Origin: Gimesia maris
GTDB taxonomy: Bacteria; Planctomycetota; Planctomycetia; Planctomycetales; Planctomycetaceae
Reading direction: 5' to 3'
Length of the DNA stretch: 64,000 nucleotides
Assembly: GCF_008298035.1 (NCBI RefSeq)
Contig: NZ_CP042910.1
Coordinates: 2,066,001-2,130,000 of the forward strand
Below the pieces are notes generated by a model. The model did not search any database and had not been told where the DNA came from. It saw only the letters and a program-made list of their open reading frames with translations. The translations under genes and the position numbers were made by a program. Position 1 is the stretch's first letter; each line of letters starts with the position of its first letter. Positions 7,756 through 17,428 of the stretch are shown in pieces.

Positions 7756-10137
7756 GTGTCGGACAAAGGTTATCAAGATCCCGTAGATGGTGAAGAAACT
7801 GTCGATGAATTTCCCCCCGTCGATCCTGCGCAGGAAGAAACGGTCGATGAAATTCCGCCAATCAACATCAACGAAATTGACAAAACCATGATAGGTGGTG
7901 ACAGCATCACTGGAAAGTCAGCGCCTCATCTGGAAGGGCCTTCTGCTGAGAAGGCTGCCGCGTGGATTGGTAAAAAGCTGGGCAAATATACGATTTCCGG
8001 TCTCCTGGGACAGGGGGGGATGGGGGTTGTTTACAAGGCGCACGATTCAATGATCGAGCGTGACGTTGCCATTAAACTCCTGCCTGCCGAACTGGCTTCA
8101 GACAAGATGATGCTGGATCGGTTTCTTGCAGAAGCCAAAGCCGCCGGTCGCTTAACCCATCCCCATGTGGTTTCGATTCACGAAATCAACCAGGAAGGGG
8201 ACGTCCATTACATCGTAATGGAACTGATGACGGGCGGCAGTACGGATGACCATCTGGAGTCGATCGGTCCTTATTCTCCTCTGGAAGCATCGCGCATTAT
8301 CGCAGATGCCTGTGAGGGTTTAATGGTGGCTCATGCCTCCGGTCTGGTCCACCGTGATATTAAGCCGGGAAATCTGCTGCAGTCGGCCCATGGCACGATT
8401 AAAGTTGCTGATTTTGGTCTGGCGAAACGAATCATCCAGCAATCGATGCAGCTTACACAGGATGGTCAGCTGATTGGGACTCCTTACTTCATGAGTCCCG
8501 AACAGTGCGAGTCGAAACCGGTCGACATGCGTAGCGATATTTATTCTCTGGGAGCAACCTATTACACCCTGCTGACAGGAGATCATCCCTATGAAGATGC
8601 TGGCAGCATTGTGCAGATCATGTATGCCCATTGCCATGCGGACATTCTTGACCCCCGCGAGGTGAATTCCAGCATCCCTGATAAATGTGCTGCCATCGTC
8701 AGTAAGTCGATGGCCAAAAAGCCGGAAGACCGTTATCAGTCTGCCAAAGAAATGCTGCAGGACCTGAAGGCAATCACAGCCAGTGTAGAAAAATATGATG
8801 ATACAAAGATTCTGAGCCAGGAAGAGCTGGAAGGATCTCCTGTTACAGCTCCTGCTTCGACAACTGCTCCGTGGCGCAGTACGGTATTTAATACCGTTAT
8901 TTTTCTGGTGACTTTTCTGTTGTTGACGCTGGTTCCTTACTATTACTGGAATTACAGCCATCCTCAAAAAGTGACTGAATCGTCGACACCGATCCAGCAG
9001 GCGGGACCCGCCGCCCAGGGAATCACCAAAGATAAAATCATTCTGGCGACTTCAACTGCCATGACCGGTGCCAATAAGGAACTGGGAACCAATATGGTTA
9101 TGGGGATGCAGGCCTGTTTTAAATCGATCAACGAAGCGGGTGGTATCGGTGGTCGCCAGATTGAACTGGTTGTGAAAGATGACGGATATGAACCAGACCA
9201 GGCGCTGGATAATATGCACACGCTGTTTGAAAAGGATAAGGTGTTTGCGGTGATCGGGAATGTAGGAACTCCGACAGCACAGGCTACAGTTCCTTATGCT
9301 AATGAAAACCAGTATCTGTTTTTTGCTCCTTTCACCGGGGCTCAAAGCCTGCGACGTGATCCTCCCGACCGCTATGTATTCAATCTTCGCGCCAGCTATG
9401 CAGATGAAACAGCGGCAATGGTGAACTATTTTGTGGAAAAGAAAAACATTGCCCCGGAAAAAATTGCGGTGTTCGCGCAAAATGATTCCTTCGGCGATGA
9501 TGGCTTTGCAGGTGTGGCGAAAGCTCTGGAAAAATACAAAATCCAACCGGAAAATATATTCAGAGTTGGCTATGAGCGTAATACCACGCAAATTGCAGAT
9601 GCTGTCAAACAGATTGAACAGAATCAGGATCGCATCGAAGCCTTGATCATGGTCGCAACTTATAAACCGGCGGCGTTAATGGTCCAGAAGCTCAAAGATA
9701 ATAATCTGAATATTCGTACTGCCGCTGTTTCCTTCGTGGGGAGTGAACTGCTGGCTCAACAGTTTAAAGAAATGGGGCCGCAGTACGCGGAAGGGGTGAT
9801 TGTGACTCAGGTTGTCCCCTACTATCTTTCGAGTGCCACCGGCGTATTACGATATCGAAATGCCATGAAAAAGTTCTATCCCCTCTCCAAGCCGGGTTTT
9901 GTTTCACTGGAAGGGTACATTGCGGCTGAATGTCTGGTAGAAGGCTTGAAAGGCCTGGAAAAATCCGGCAAACCCATGACTACAGAAAATCTGATCAACG
10001 CCCTGGAACAGATACAAGGATTGGACCTGGGAATCGGTCCGATCATTAACTTCGGTCCCTCACGACATCAGGCTTCCAATCGAGTCTGGGGAACGGTCCT
10101 GGATAATAAGGCTCAATACAAGGAACTCGACATGTAG
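7756..10137 (+). CDS. Transmembrane Ser/Thr protein kinase fused to a periplasmic branched-chain amino-acid-binding (LivJ-type) domain
   Basis: It has 793 residues and a GTG start. The N-terminal 75 residues are acidic with a repeated EETVDE(F/I)PP element. The kinase domain (about 78-345) is complete: glycine loop GQGGMG, Lys107 in VAIK, HRD at 199-201, ADFG and a GTPYFMSPE activation end. One membrane helix lies at about 376-398. The outer part (about 420-793) is a type I periplasmic-binding fold of the Leu/Ile/Val family (ILATSTAMTGANKELG, NEAGGIGGRQIELVVKDDGY). In the normal family this fold feeds ABC transporters or glutamate-type receptors; here it would be a ligand sensor that controls kinase activity. 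No ABC transporter genes are nearby. Confidence 0.92.
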   Translation: MSDKGYQDPVDGEETVDEFPPVDPAQEETVDEIPPININEIDKTMIGGDSITGKSAPHLEGPSAEKAAAWIGKKLGKYTISGLLGQGGMGVVYKAHDSMIERDVAIKLLPAELASDKMMLDRFLAEAKAAGRLTHPHVVSIHEINQEGDVHYIVMELMTGGSTDDHLESIGPYSPLEASRIIADACEGLMVAHASGLVHRDIKPGNLLQSAHGTIKVADFGLAKRIIQQSMQLTQDGQLIGTPYFMSPEQCESKPVDMRSDIYSLGATYYTLLTGDHPYEDAGSIVQIMYAHCHADILDPREVNSSIPDKCAAIVSKSMAKKPEDRYQSAKEMLQDLKAITASVEKYDDTKILSQEELEGSPVTAPASTTAPWRSTVFNTVIFLVTFLLLTLVPYYYWNYSHPQKVTESSTPIQQAGPAAQGITKDKIILATSTAMTGANKELGTNMVMGMQACFKSINEAGGIGGRQIELVVKDDGYEPDQALDNMHTLFEKDKVFAVIGNVGTPTAQATVPYANENQYLFFAPFTGAQSLRRDPPDRYVFNLRASYADETAAMVNYFVEKKNIAPEKIAVFAQNDSFGDDGFAGVAKALEKYKIQPENIFRVGYERNTTQIADAVKQIEQNQDRIEALIMVATYKPAALMVQKLKDNNLNIRTAAVSFVGSELLAQQFKEMGPQYAEGVIVTQVVPYYLSSATGVLRYRNAMKKFYPLSKPGFVSLEGYIAAECLVEGLKGLEKSGKPMTTENLINALEQIQGLDLGIGPIINFGPSRHQASNRVWGTVLDNKAQYKELDM

Positions 10138-10558
10138 TAATCGCTGCCGGGCTGGCTTGCAGTCTGTTGTCATGCGTTCCATAAGTCACTGCCGCAGCTT
10201 TATTAAAAATCTATAAAATTGTCGGTAGCTGACCAGAAACGGCTTTCGTTATAAAATTGCGGGCCCGTTTGATTCTTACCAGCCTTCCAGCGAGTGTAGA
10301 TCGTAAGTCTTGCTGATGAAACCAGATGGTGCCGCTTGAAGCCAGCTCAGGTATCTGTATTATCCGATCTGCTGAAATTGTTGTACTTCGCTTTCATTCC
10401 CAAAGTGATCAGACTGACCTGAAGAACGACTGTCTTTTAAAGTGCTGTTGTCACTGAAAAAGACAACACCGCGGGACTGTTGAAACGGAAGATTGTCGAA
10501 TCCACAATGGTAAGCCGGGCACATACCAGCTGACTTCAGAATTCCTTGAGGGGGCAAC
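10138..10558. other. Intergenic region without a gene
   Basis: These 421 bases separate the receptor kinase from the pseudokinase. I find no gene, no clear terminator and no sigma-54 site. A strong ribosome site (GAGGGGG) at its right end serves the ATG at 10559. Confidence 0.5.
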
Positions 10559-11758
10559 ATGAATTCTGAATCATCATCTGGGACAATCGAACGGCAGGAA
10601 ACCGCTTCCGAGCGAATCACACTGGAAGTTCTGGCGTCCCGTTTTGTAGAAGAGTATCGCCGCTGGTTGAATCCCTCTATAGATGCTTATGCGAGTGCCT
10701 GTCCGAGATATGCTGACGAAATTCGTGAAAGTTTCCCCGTTCTGATTGCAATGGAAGAGTGGAAAACGAACCAGGAATTTTCCAGGTTACGGAGACAGAT
10801 TCCGGCTGATTTCATGATTTCCCAGTTAGGGAACTGTCACATATTGAATGAAATCAACCGCGACCGTACTTCAATCATCTATGCCGCTGCGCAAGGCCAA
10901 CACAAACGAAAGGTCGCTGTCAGACTTTTACCCTGGAAGTCGGACTGTTCTCTTCGATTGCAGGAAAGGTTTCTACGTGAAACACGTCTGGTCTATCGAC
11001 TCAGTCATCCTAATATTGTTTCGGTTGAAAGCACTGAGGAAGATCAGGGGTATACTTATGCCATAATGCAACTGGTTCCAGGAATCAGTCTGGATCAGGT
11101 TCTGCGAGGTCTGGCACAGAAGCAGACAGGAACAGTAGACCAGGCTCAATATGAACCACAGGCCGGTTACCTGTATGAAGAAAAACTGCCTCAGGTGCTG
11201 GCAGAATTCAGGCAGAATTACTGGCGGTCGATTGCCAACCTGGGATTGCAGGCAGCCAATGCACTACGTTTTGCTCATAGTCGTGGCACATTGCATTGTG
11301 ACTTGAGGCCGGGCAATTTTATTCTGAACCAGCAAGGACACTGCTGGCTGACAGGTTTCTCTCTCCCCCAACATCTGGAAGGCACATTCAGGCAACAGAG
11401 GGTTCAGTCTCTGTTGAATCAGCCTCCAGAACGTATCCAGGGTGATATGGATGAACGCAGCGATCTCTATTCCCTGGGATGTGTTCTTTATGAACTTGCT
11501 ACGTTCTTGCCAGTATTTGAATCCAGGAATTCCAATGCTCTCATCGAACAGATTCTCTGTGGGAGATATGCACGCCCGCGTGAAATCAACAGAGAGATTC
11601 CACCTGCGCTGGAAAATATCATTCTCGGCTGCCTTGATCGGTCAAAACAGAACCGCTATCAGTCGGCCGATGAACTGAGTGTCTCTCTGGTCCGTTTTCT
11701 GAACAGCCGTGCGGTCAAATCTCGTATGAATTCAGAATCGAATGGTTGTGGGAAATGA
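10559..11758 (+). CDS. Predicted protein pseudokinase (Ser/Thr kinase fold)
   Basis: It has 399 residues. The N-terminal ~80 residues match the N-terminal module of the kinase at 11813-14737 (both have a FPxxxAxE-type end before the linker). A kinase fold follows with the same insertion before helix E. Key residues are changed: no glycine-rich loop; the VAIK lysine is Arg122; HRDLKPGN reads HCDLRPGN (Asp248 and Asn253 kept); the DFG triad reads GFS at 266-268, so the Mg-binding Asp is missing. There is no membrane segment and no TPR tail. Likely role (inference): a scaffold or allosteric partner of the neighbouring kinases. It converges with the TPR kinase. Confidence 0.85.
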   Translation: MNSESSSGTIERQETASERITLEVLASRFVEEYRRWLNPSIDAYASACPRYADEIRESFPVLIAMEEWKTNQEFSRLRRQIPADFMISQLGNCHILNEINRDRTSIIYAAAQGQHKRKVAVRLLPWKSDCSLRLQERFLRETRLVYRLSHPNIVSVESTEEDQGYTYAIMQLVPGISLDQVLRGLAQKQTGTVDQAQYEPQAGYLYEEKLPQVLAEFRQNYWRSIANLGLQAANALRFAHSRGTLHCDLRPGNFILNQQGHCWLTGFSLPQHLEGTFRQQRVQSLLNQPPERIQGDMDERSDLYSLGCVLYELATFLPVFESRNSNALIEQILCGRYARPREINREIPPALENIILGCLDRSKQNRYQSADELSVSLVRFLNSRAVKSRMNSESNGCGK

Positions 11759-11812
11759 CCAGGCTTCAGGAAAAGTAAAATCGGTGAGTGTATTCGACTG
11801 ATTTGAAATGAG

Positions 11813-14737
11813 TCAACGATTTTTAAACCGGGGAGGTCCGGGTCTGTCTGGTCCCCGCGGAGGACGCCTGCCATGCTGAGGTCGCGGGCCTCCATGTGCT
11901 GGTGGAGAATGTTCATTTGACATGCGATGAACGGCGTTAGGAAATTTCCGTTTATATTCTCCCATGAGTTGATCGTATTTGTCCCACATCAGCCAACTGT
12001 CAACTTCATTGCCGACATAGTGGTAGATTCGGGCAAGTTCTTCCATTGAACCTAAGAGAACGCTATGGATATTGTATGAGTCTGGATCTGTTTTTAGTTC
12101 AGCCTGCAACGTTTTAATTGCGCTTTCCAGCAGGCTGATGGCTTCGGTTTCACTCCCTTTTTTATACAGAATATCAGCCAGTCCGTTTTCAAACTTGGCT
12201 TTCCAGATTCGGTGTTCTGGTGCCTCCGGGAACTGAATAATGAGTTCTTTCTGCAATCGGAGGGCGGTACGGAGGGAGAGTTCGGCGGTATCGTGGCGTG
12301 TCCGAATTTCGTTTGAGCCCCCTTGTTGCGTGGTCATTTTATCCAGACCATGTGCCAGCTTGTTATGTGCGTGAATCAGGGAAATCTTATATTCTGGAAT
12401 TGTGGGATAATCTGAGACCAGGCGGCTGGCATGCTGGATCGCTTTTTCCAGGCGTTCGATGACAGATTCATCGATTTCATCCGGATTTAACCGACGGATA
12501 TCGAGACGTCCAAACGATTTCACTATAGCCTGACGATAGTCTGCAACATGGGGGTGCTCTTGAACCAGCGTTTCCAGAATTTCGAAAGCGCGGGCCTGTT
12601 TGCCTCTTTCACCTGGAGAGCGTACATAATCGGCGGGAAGCTGTTCCTGCAGACAAAGCGCGAGTAAATAGCGATATTCCGGATTGGTCTGATCTGACTC
12701 AATCAGAGCTTCCAGAATTTCAATGGCTTGCTGGAGTTGTGTGCGTTCTTCCTCCGACGGGACGAATCTGCCGGTGGGAGTCTGCAAGCGTATGTTAGTG
12801 GTCATGCTCCCTAGTTGATCCGGATGAAACTGAATGGCTTTCAGGAAAAAAGTCCGTGCCAGTTCAAACTGAAGATCTGCCTGATTCAGGTCGGCAGCAA
12901 AATTTGCCTGCAGCAGTTTTTCTGCACGCTCATGTGCTTCAGTGGCTTCACTGTGTTGACTCAGGTAACGGTAAATGCGACCGATTTCATTATACAAGGT
13001 AGCGATGGTCAACGCATTCGATTCACCAGTATTCTGCTGATAAAGATTGAGTGATTTCTGATAAGCTGTCAGAGCAGAACTGAAATCTCCCAGCCGACGA
13101 TGAATATCTCCCACTTTGCGTTGTGCGTTCGCAGCTTTGTTTTGAAACTCCTCCTGCTCACCAGTTGATTCCGCCAGTTTCGTATAGAACTGGACCATGC
13201 CTGCCAGCAGGTCAGCTGATTCACGTGAGAGCACCGGCTCCGCATAGCCGTCTCCGGCACCGGAAATCTCTGGCGTATGCAATCTTGAGGGGACAAAGCG
13301 GTCAAAGACACGATCGAGGGCATTCGTCGCCAGTTGAGCAGATGATTCTGCCCGCTTTCGTTCCCGCCGCTCCCTGTCAAATCCCACTGCCATGGAAATT
13401 CCCAGAGCCAGCATCAACATTAATGCAAGTCCGGACAGAGACGCGATTGCAGGGTTACGGCAGCTCCAGCGCCACAGATATTCGATTGGCGATATGCGCT
13501 TTGCCCGGATAGGACGATTTTCCAGAAACCGGTTCAGGTCTTCTCCAAGTTCACTGGCAGTCTGATATCGATGTTTCGTATCGGTGGCGATCGCTTTGAG
13601 AATGATGGTTTCCAGATCGCGTGGAATGCGCGGATTGATTCGCCTTAGAGAGGTGATCGTGCCATGAGTGATTTGTTCAATCATGGCATGCCGACTGGTT
13701 CTTTCAATGGCATAACGTTTCGTTAAAAGCTCATAGAGGGTGATTCCCAGTCCATAGATATCACTCTGTCGGCAAGTCTCTCCCCGAAACATTTCCGGAG
13801 CCATATATCCCAGCGTTCCCACGATATCGGTTGATTTACTGAGATCGCTCTGTTCGGCGGCGCGTGCCAGTCCAAAGTCTGTGATACATAAGAGCCCTTC
13901 GCGGTCGAGGAGCAGGTTACCTGGTTTAATATCGCGATGCAGAATCCCCCGGTCGTGTGCATATTGCAGGGCATTTGCCGCTTGAATTCCTAATGTCGCA
14001 ATCTTGTAAGGTGAATTGACATACTTTTTGAATTCTGACGAATGAAGGTGTTCTGCAGCAGGTTGATCGTCGGATCGATTTTCGTCACCAGGTTCAAACG
14101 GTGTATAGACAGTATCACTACCGGTTTCTGTTTCAGAAACCGGTTTCGTTTTTTTTACTTTCACATGACTGTCCACAGCAGTAGAGACAATTTTCTGTGT
14201 CAGTTCATCCAGTCCCACACCTTCTATCAACTGCATCACATAGTAGTGGAAGTTTCCGTTTTCACCCACACCGAATACCGGAACAATATTAGTATGGTGC
14301 AGGGAAGCGGTCAGTTCTGCCTCTCTGCGGAATCGTTTTAATTGTTTGTCATCGAGCAGTGAATGTCGTGGCAGAAGCTTCAATGCGACACGGCGATTAA
14401 GAGATTCCTGTATTGCTTCGTAGACAACGCCCATGCCGCCCCGGCCGATCTCCCTGACAATCTTAAAATCTCCCAGTTGATCTGGTGCACTGGCACCCAG
14501 GGAGACTTTTCCCTGTGCCTGAGCGGCATATTTTCCACCCTCCAGGGCAACAATCGCGGGAAATATTTCTTCGATTTCGCTGGCCAGTTCCGGATAACGG
14601 TTTACATAATCCGTGATTACTGGTTTTTCACCCTGACGAATTTTAGCGATAAAATCATCAGCGACCTGATCCAGAGCGGATGTCGCCGGAGGTGTCAGAT
14701 TTTTGATCGATTGAGGGGAATCGGGTGATAACATCAA
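11813..14737 (-). CDS. Ser/Thr protein kinase with membrane anchor and TPR repeats
   Basis: It has 974 residues. An N-terminal ~85-residue module is shared with the pseudokinase. The kinase domain (about 90-435) has GRGGMG, Lys120 in VALK, HRDIKPGN and TDFGLAR, so it should be active; it carries an acidic insertion of about 65 residues before helix E. A membrane helix follows (SLSGLALMLMLALGISMAVG), then a coiled region and many TPR-like helical repeats, and it ends in a Pro/Arg/Gly-rich tail. This architecture is common in Planctomycetes, usually next to an ECF sigma factor, as here (52 bp downstream of one, same strand). Substrate unknown. Confidence 0.92.
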   Translation of the reverse strand: MMLSPDSPQSIKNLTPPATSALDQVADDFIAKIRQGEKPVITDYVNRYPELASEIEEIFPAIVALEGGKYAAQAQGKVSLGASAPDQLGDFKIVREIGRGGMGVVYEAIQESLNRRVALKLLPRHSLLDDKQLKRFRREAELTASLHHTNIVPVFGVGENGNFHYYVMQLIEGVGLDELTQKIVSTAVDSHVKVKKTKPVSETETGSDTVYTPFEPGDENRSDDQPAAEHLHSSEFKKYVNSPYKIATLGIQAANALQYAHDRGILHRDIKPGNLLLDREGLLCITDFGLARAAEQSDLSKSTDIVGTLGYMAPEMFRGETCRQSDIYGLGITLYELLTKRYAIERTSRHAMIEQITHGTITSLRRINPRIPRDLETIILKAIATDTKHRYQTASELGEDLNRFLENRPIRAKRISPIEYLWRWSCRNPAIASLSGLALMLMLALGISMAVGFDRERRERKRAESSAQLATNALDRVFDRFVPSRLHTPEISGAGDGYAEPVLSRESADLLAGMVQFYTKLAESTGEQEEFQNKAANAQRKVGDIHRRLGDFSSALTAYQKSLNLYQQNTGESNALTIATLYNEIGRIYRYLSQHSEATEAHERAEKLLQANFAADLNQADLQFELARTFFLKAIQFHPDQLGSMTTNIRLQTPTGRFVPSEEERTQLQQAIEILEALIESDQTNPEYRYLLALCLQEQLPADYVRSPGERGKQARAFEILETLVQEHPHVADYRQAIVKSFGRLDIRRLNPDEIDESVIERLEKAIQHASRLVSDYPTIPEYKISLIHAHNKLAHGLDKMTTQQGGSNEIRTRHDTAELSLRTALRLQKELIIQFPEAPEHRIWKAKFENGLADILYKKGSETEAISLLESAIKTLQAELKTDPDSYNIHSVLLGSMEELARIYHYVGNEVDSWLMWDKYDQLMGEYKRKFPNAVHRMSNEHSPPAHGGPRPQHGRRPPRGPDRPGPPRFKNR

Positions 14738-14789
14738 CTGTTGTCCTGACGATTTCGATCTGTAAAGAAAGATGCTTCAATGAAGACTT

Positions 14790-15422
14790 TTATTCAATGA
14801 TACCAGGGATTTGAACCAGAATGGAGCGTAATCTGGTCAGAGCACGAAAATATCGCATACTGGCAGTTTTGGGTTCAATTTCCAGGACCTCAGATGCCTC
14901 GAGGTTGGACAGTTCTTCAAAATGTCTCAGGACCAGAATTTCGCGATCAATTTCATTTAAGGACTCCAAAGCTTCACGCAACTGAATCGCCAGTTCTTCC
15001 TTGAGGGCAGCCTGGCTGGGTGAAGTCATGTCCCCCAGAAGAACGTTTGCAATCTGAAAGGAAGTCGAGGCTGAAAAAACGCGACGCTTTGCCTTTACTT
15101 CACGACGCACATCTCGCTTTTGCGCACCCAGGTGTCGACGATGAACGTCAATCAAAGTCTGTCCGACAATCGTTCTCAGCCAGATGAAAAACGTAGTAGC
15201 CGGGTCGTTCAGATAGTGTTCAATGCGCGTGGCCGCATCCAGGTATGCTTCCTGCAGTATGTCATCCGCGTCAACCCGACCGAGCAGTCGTGTATCCAGT
15301 CGAAAATTGACAATACGCCACAGACGATCCCGGTAACGGTCGTATTCATCCGCAAGCACCCCTTCCGGATTCTCGCGTAATCGGTTGAGAAAGATCTCAG
15401 GGTCTTCGAACTCATCAAACAA
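14790..15422 (-). CDS. ECF-type RNA polymerase sigma factor
   Basis: It has 210 residues. Region 2 includes RVDADDILQEAYLDAA and the FFIWLRTIV stretch; region 4 includes ALESLNEIDREILVLRHFE and the helix-turn-helix LSNLEASEVLEIEPKTASMR. It starts at a TTG with GGGAG nine bases ahead; no ATG alternative preserves region 1/2. It is followed by the TPR kinase and probably co-transcribed. No anti-sigma factor is present; in this group the linked kinase is thought to modulate sigma activity (family knowledge), so that role is inferred here. Confidence 0.9.
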   Translation of the reverse strand: MFDEFEDPEIFLNRLRENPEGVLADEYDRYRDRLWRIVNFRLDTRLLGRVDADDILQEAYLDAATRIEHYLNDPATTFFIWLRTIVGQTLIDVHRRHLGAQKRDVRREVKAKRRVFSASTSFQIANVLLGDMTSPSQAALKEELAIQLREALESLNEIDREILVLRHFEELSNLEASEVLEIEPKTASMRYFRALTRLRSILVQIPGIIE

Positions 15423-16031
15423 CCAACAAATCTCCCAGTCAGTATAGATTCGATTTTATCAATCGTGCCAGGCATCCGGGTTCGACCGGAGCATTCTGCG
15501 GTGATTGTACCCGATTGCCTGCAATACCGACAAGTCGTGCTGTTCATGCGTAATTTCGGCTCAATCACAACTGACCGATCCCGGTATTCTGTAATCGTTT
15601 ATGGAGAGGATTGAATCTCTATACGTTTCTGTTGCCACTGATGACGGATCTACTTCAAGATTTCACCAGAAAATTGAGTCAGGCATCTGTTATGAATCAA
15701 TCGTTCACTCGGGGTACCCATTTCAAATGGAGCTCGCGATTTTCCAGTACAGGCTGTAAAGATTGATCGAAAGGGAGTCAGGTTGGCACACTGGCGACCG
15801 TTCCCAAAGGGAAACCCTGTATCCAGGCGGACTTCCGGGCTGATCCTTAAAAAATGTGAAAAACTTGTGATTCAGCCTGTTTTTAATGAGAATTCGTACA
15901 ATCTCAACCTGTTGGATTCAACGGTCGGGGGGGGAATCTATGAAGTGGCATACTTCTTGCTTTTCAGGTTATGTGACGTTTAGCGTTTCCAAGTAGATTA
16001 AGAATCCCACAGTTAATGTAAGGAGAGAATA
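15423..16031. other. Intergenic region between the divergent sigma-factor and stress clusters
   Basis: These 609 bases contain no convincing gene. The only recognised element is the sigma-54 promoter at 15946-15960 near the right end. The left half must hold the ECF sigma-factor promoter, which I cannot place. Confidence 0.55.
15946..15960 (+). promoter_or_regulatory. Sigma-54 (-24/-12) promoter for the small stress-protein cluster
   Basis: TGGCATACTTCTTGC matches TGGCAC-N5-TTGC with the required ten bases between the GG and GC dinucleotides; only the sixth base differs (T for C). The predicted transcript starts near 15973, about 60 bases before the ATG at 16032. Confidence 0.8.
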
Positions 16032-16481
16032 ATGACCACTCGAGAAGAACTTCGCGGCCACTGGAATGAAATTCGGGGACGCATTGAAGAACGATGGAGC
16101 CAGCTTAATTCGAGTGATCTAGACGGGCTGGAAGGCAAGACAGATCAACTCGTAGGGAGGATTCAGCAGAAGACCGGTGAAACGAAACGAGATATCCAGC
16201 GAGAACTCGATTCGATGGTTGAGAGCTTTTCTCAATCGGCATCAACAATGGCAGATAAAATGGGTGACACTCTAAACGAAGCTGTCAAAAATTCCAAAGA
16301 ACAGTTTGCTCACGCTTCAGACGCTGCCCGTGAGCAATATGAGCAGGTGAATCAGTCAGTTCAGAAAGGGTATCGCGAGGCAGAGCGTACGGTACGTAAG
16401 CATCCCGCGGAGTCCGTTGCAGTGGCGTTTGGCACGGGGTTAATTGCAGGTGTGATTGTAAGCCTGGCGTGGCGTCGATAA
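16032..16481 (+). CDS. CsbD-like / DUF883 (ElaB-YqjD type) fusion, tail-anchored stress protein
   Basis: It has 149 residues and a GGAGAG ribosome site. Residues 1-60 resemble CsbD proteins (LRGHWNEIRGRIEERWSQL, then a DGLEGKTDQLVGRIQ segment). The middle is a long amphipathic helix. The C terminus has the DUF883 pattern: VRKHPAESVAVAFGTG, a glycine-rich membrane helix and a final Arg pair. ElaB/YqjD-type proteins sit in the inner membrane and bind ribosomes in stationary phase (family knowledge). It is the first gene behind the sigma-54 promoter. Confidence 0.8.
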   Translation: MTTREELRGHWNEIRGRIEERWSQLNSSDLDGLEGKTDQLVGRIQQKTGETKRDIQRELDSMVESFSQSASTMADKMGDTLNEAVKNSKEQFAHASDAAREQYEQVNQSVQKGYREAERTVRKHPAESVAVAFGTGLIAGVIVSLAWRR

Positions 16482-16532
16482 TTCTCAATTTACTGCTCAA
16501 TACCATGGACTGAATCTTACAGGGAGTAAATC

Positions 16533-16835
16533 ATGATTCACCAATATGAAGATCTGGAAAAACACATTGTACCTGTCTCGCACGATCAGGCGGAAAGTTC
16601 GGTAACTTCGAAATCATCTCAGGTTTGCGATTACGTAGAAGAACAACCAGTCAAATCCGTAATGATCAGCCTGGGGGTCGGCATCGGTGCTGGACTGCTT
16701 TTAGGATCCATGTTCCGGGGTTCGACCAGGTACTTTTCACGGGATCAGGCTTTTATGGATCGCGTAGGAAACAGTGTCCGAGAGTCATTGTCTGAAATTG
16801 TTCCCGACTCACTGAAGAAACATTTCCGTTCCTGA
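16533..16835 (+). CDS. Small DUF883-like membrane protein
   Basis: It has 100 residues. A polar N-terminal half is followed by QPVKSVMISLGVGIGAGLLL, a glycine-zipper membrane helix like those of its neighbours, and a basic C-terminal segment. The ribosome site is AGGGAG. It lies 51 bp after the CsbD fusion and is probably in the same transcript. Exact function unknown; an envelope-stress role is inferred from the company it keeps. Confidence 0.7.
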   Translation: MIHQYEDLEKHIVPVSHDQAESSVTSKSSQVCDYVEEQPVKSVMISLGVGIGAGLLLGSMFRGSTRYFSRDQAFMDRVGNSVRESLSEIVPDSLKKHFRS

Positions 16836-16926
16836 TGTGAGAGCAGGGGAAGCGACATCAGAAATAGTTTGCGTTCGTAATAGAGGCTATTTCGGGACAA
16901 AAGAATTCCAGACGGGAGTTGAAAGA

Positions 16927-17424
16927 GTGGCCAGCCAGCCAGAAGACAAACGAGCAAATCAGATACGACAGGCGATGCATGAAATTCGCTGTGAGTTGGA
17001 TGACGATGTCAGCCAGATTAAGCAGTCGGCTTCGACATTGACGGACTGGCAATACTACATCAGGCATTATCCCTGGGCATGTGTCGGGGCTGCAGCTGCA
17101 TTTGGATTTATGATAGTTCCCCGAAAGTTGAAAGTCAGTAACCCCTATACGGACGAATTGTTAAAACTGGCCAGAAAAAAACGCCTGGTCATCAATAAAG
17201 AAGACGATGATGATGCCGACAGAGCTGGAGTAGTTAAAACAGCATTTACGTTTTTATCCGGCCTGGCGATGCGAGCAGCAGTAGCACAGGTGGCACAGCA
17301 TGCGGCATCAATTTTGAATCAGAATCAGGGAAGCGGGAGTCAGTCTTCTGCTTCCGGGCAGTCGGATACTGCTGATTCTGCCGCTACAAAACCCTTCGAA
17401 AATCATCTCGACCGGAGATTTTAA
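16927..17424 (+). CDS. DUF883/DUF3618-like membrane protein
   Basis: It has 165 residues from the GTG at 16927, preceded by GGGAG at a spacing of 8; an in-frame GTG at 16837 gives a longer but poorly supported N terminus. The N-terminal helix (IRCELDDDVSQIKQSASTLT) leads into YYIRHYPWACVGAAAAFGFM, a short membrane helix after an HPW-like turn, then a basic linker, a second hydrophobic stretch (about 110-130) and a Ser/Gln-rich tail. Function is inferred only from family resemblance and position. Confidence 0.7.
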   Translation: MASQPEDKRANQIRQAMHEIRCELDDDVSQIKQSASTLTDWQYYIRHYPWACVGAAAAFGFMIVPRKLKVSNPYTDELLKLARKKRLVINKEDDDDADRAGVVKTAFTFLSGLAMRAAVAQVAQHAASILNQNQGSGSQSSASGQSDTADSAATKPFENHLDRRF

Positions 17425-17428
17425 TCAA

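Noticed and set aside
15783-15983. Open frame of 66 codons upstream of the stress cluster
   Set aside because: It runs through the sigma-54 promoter and lacks a ribosome site.
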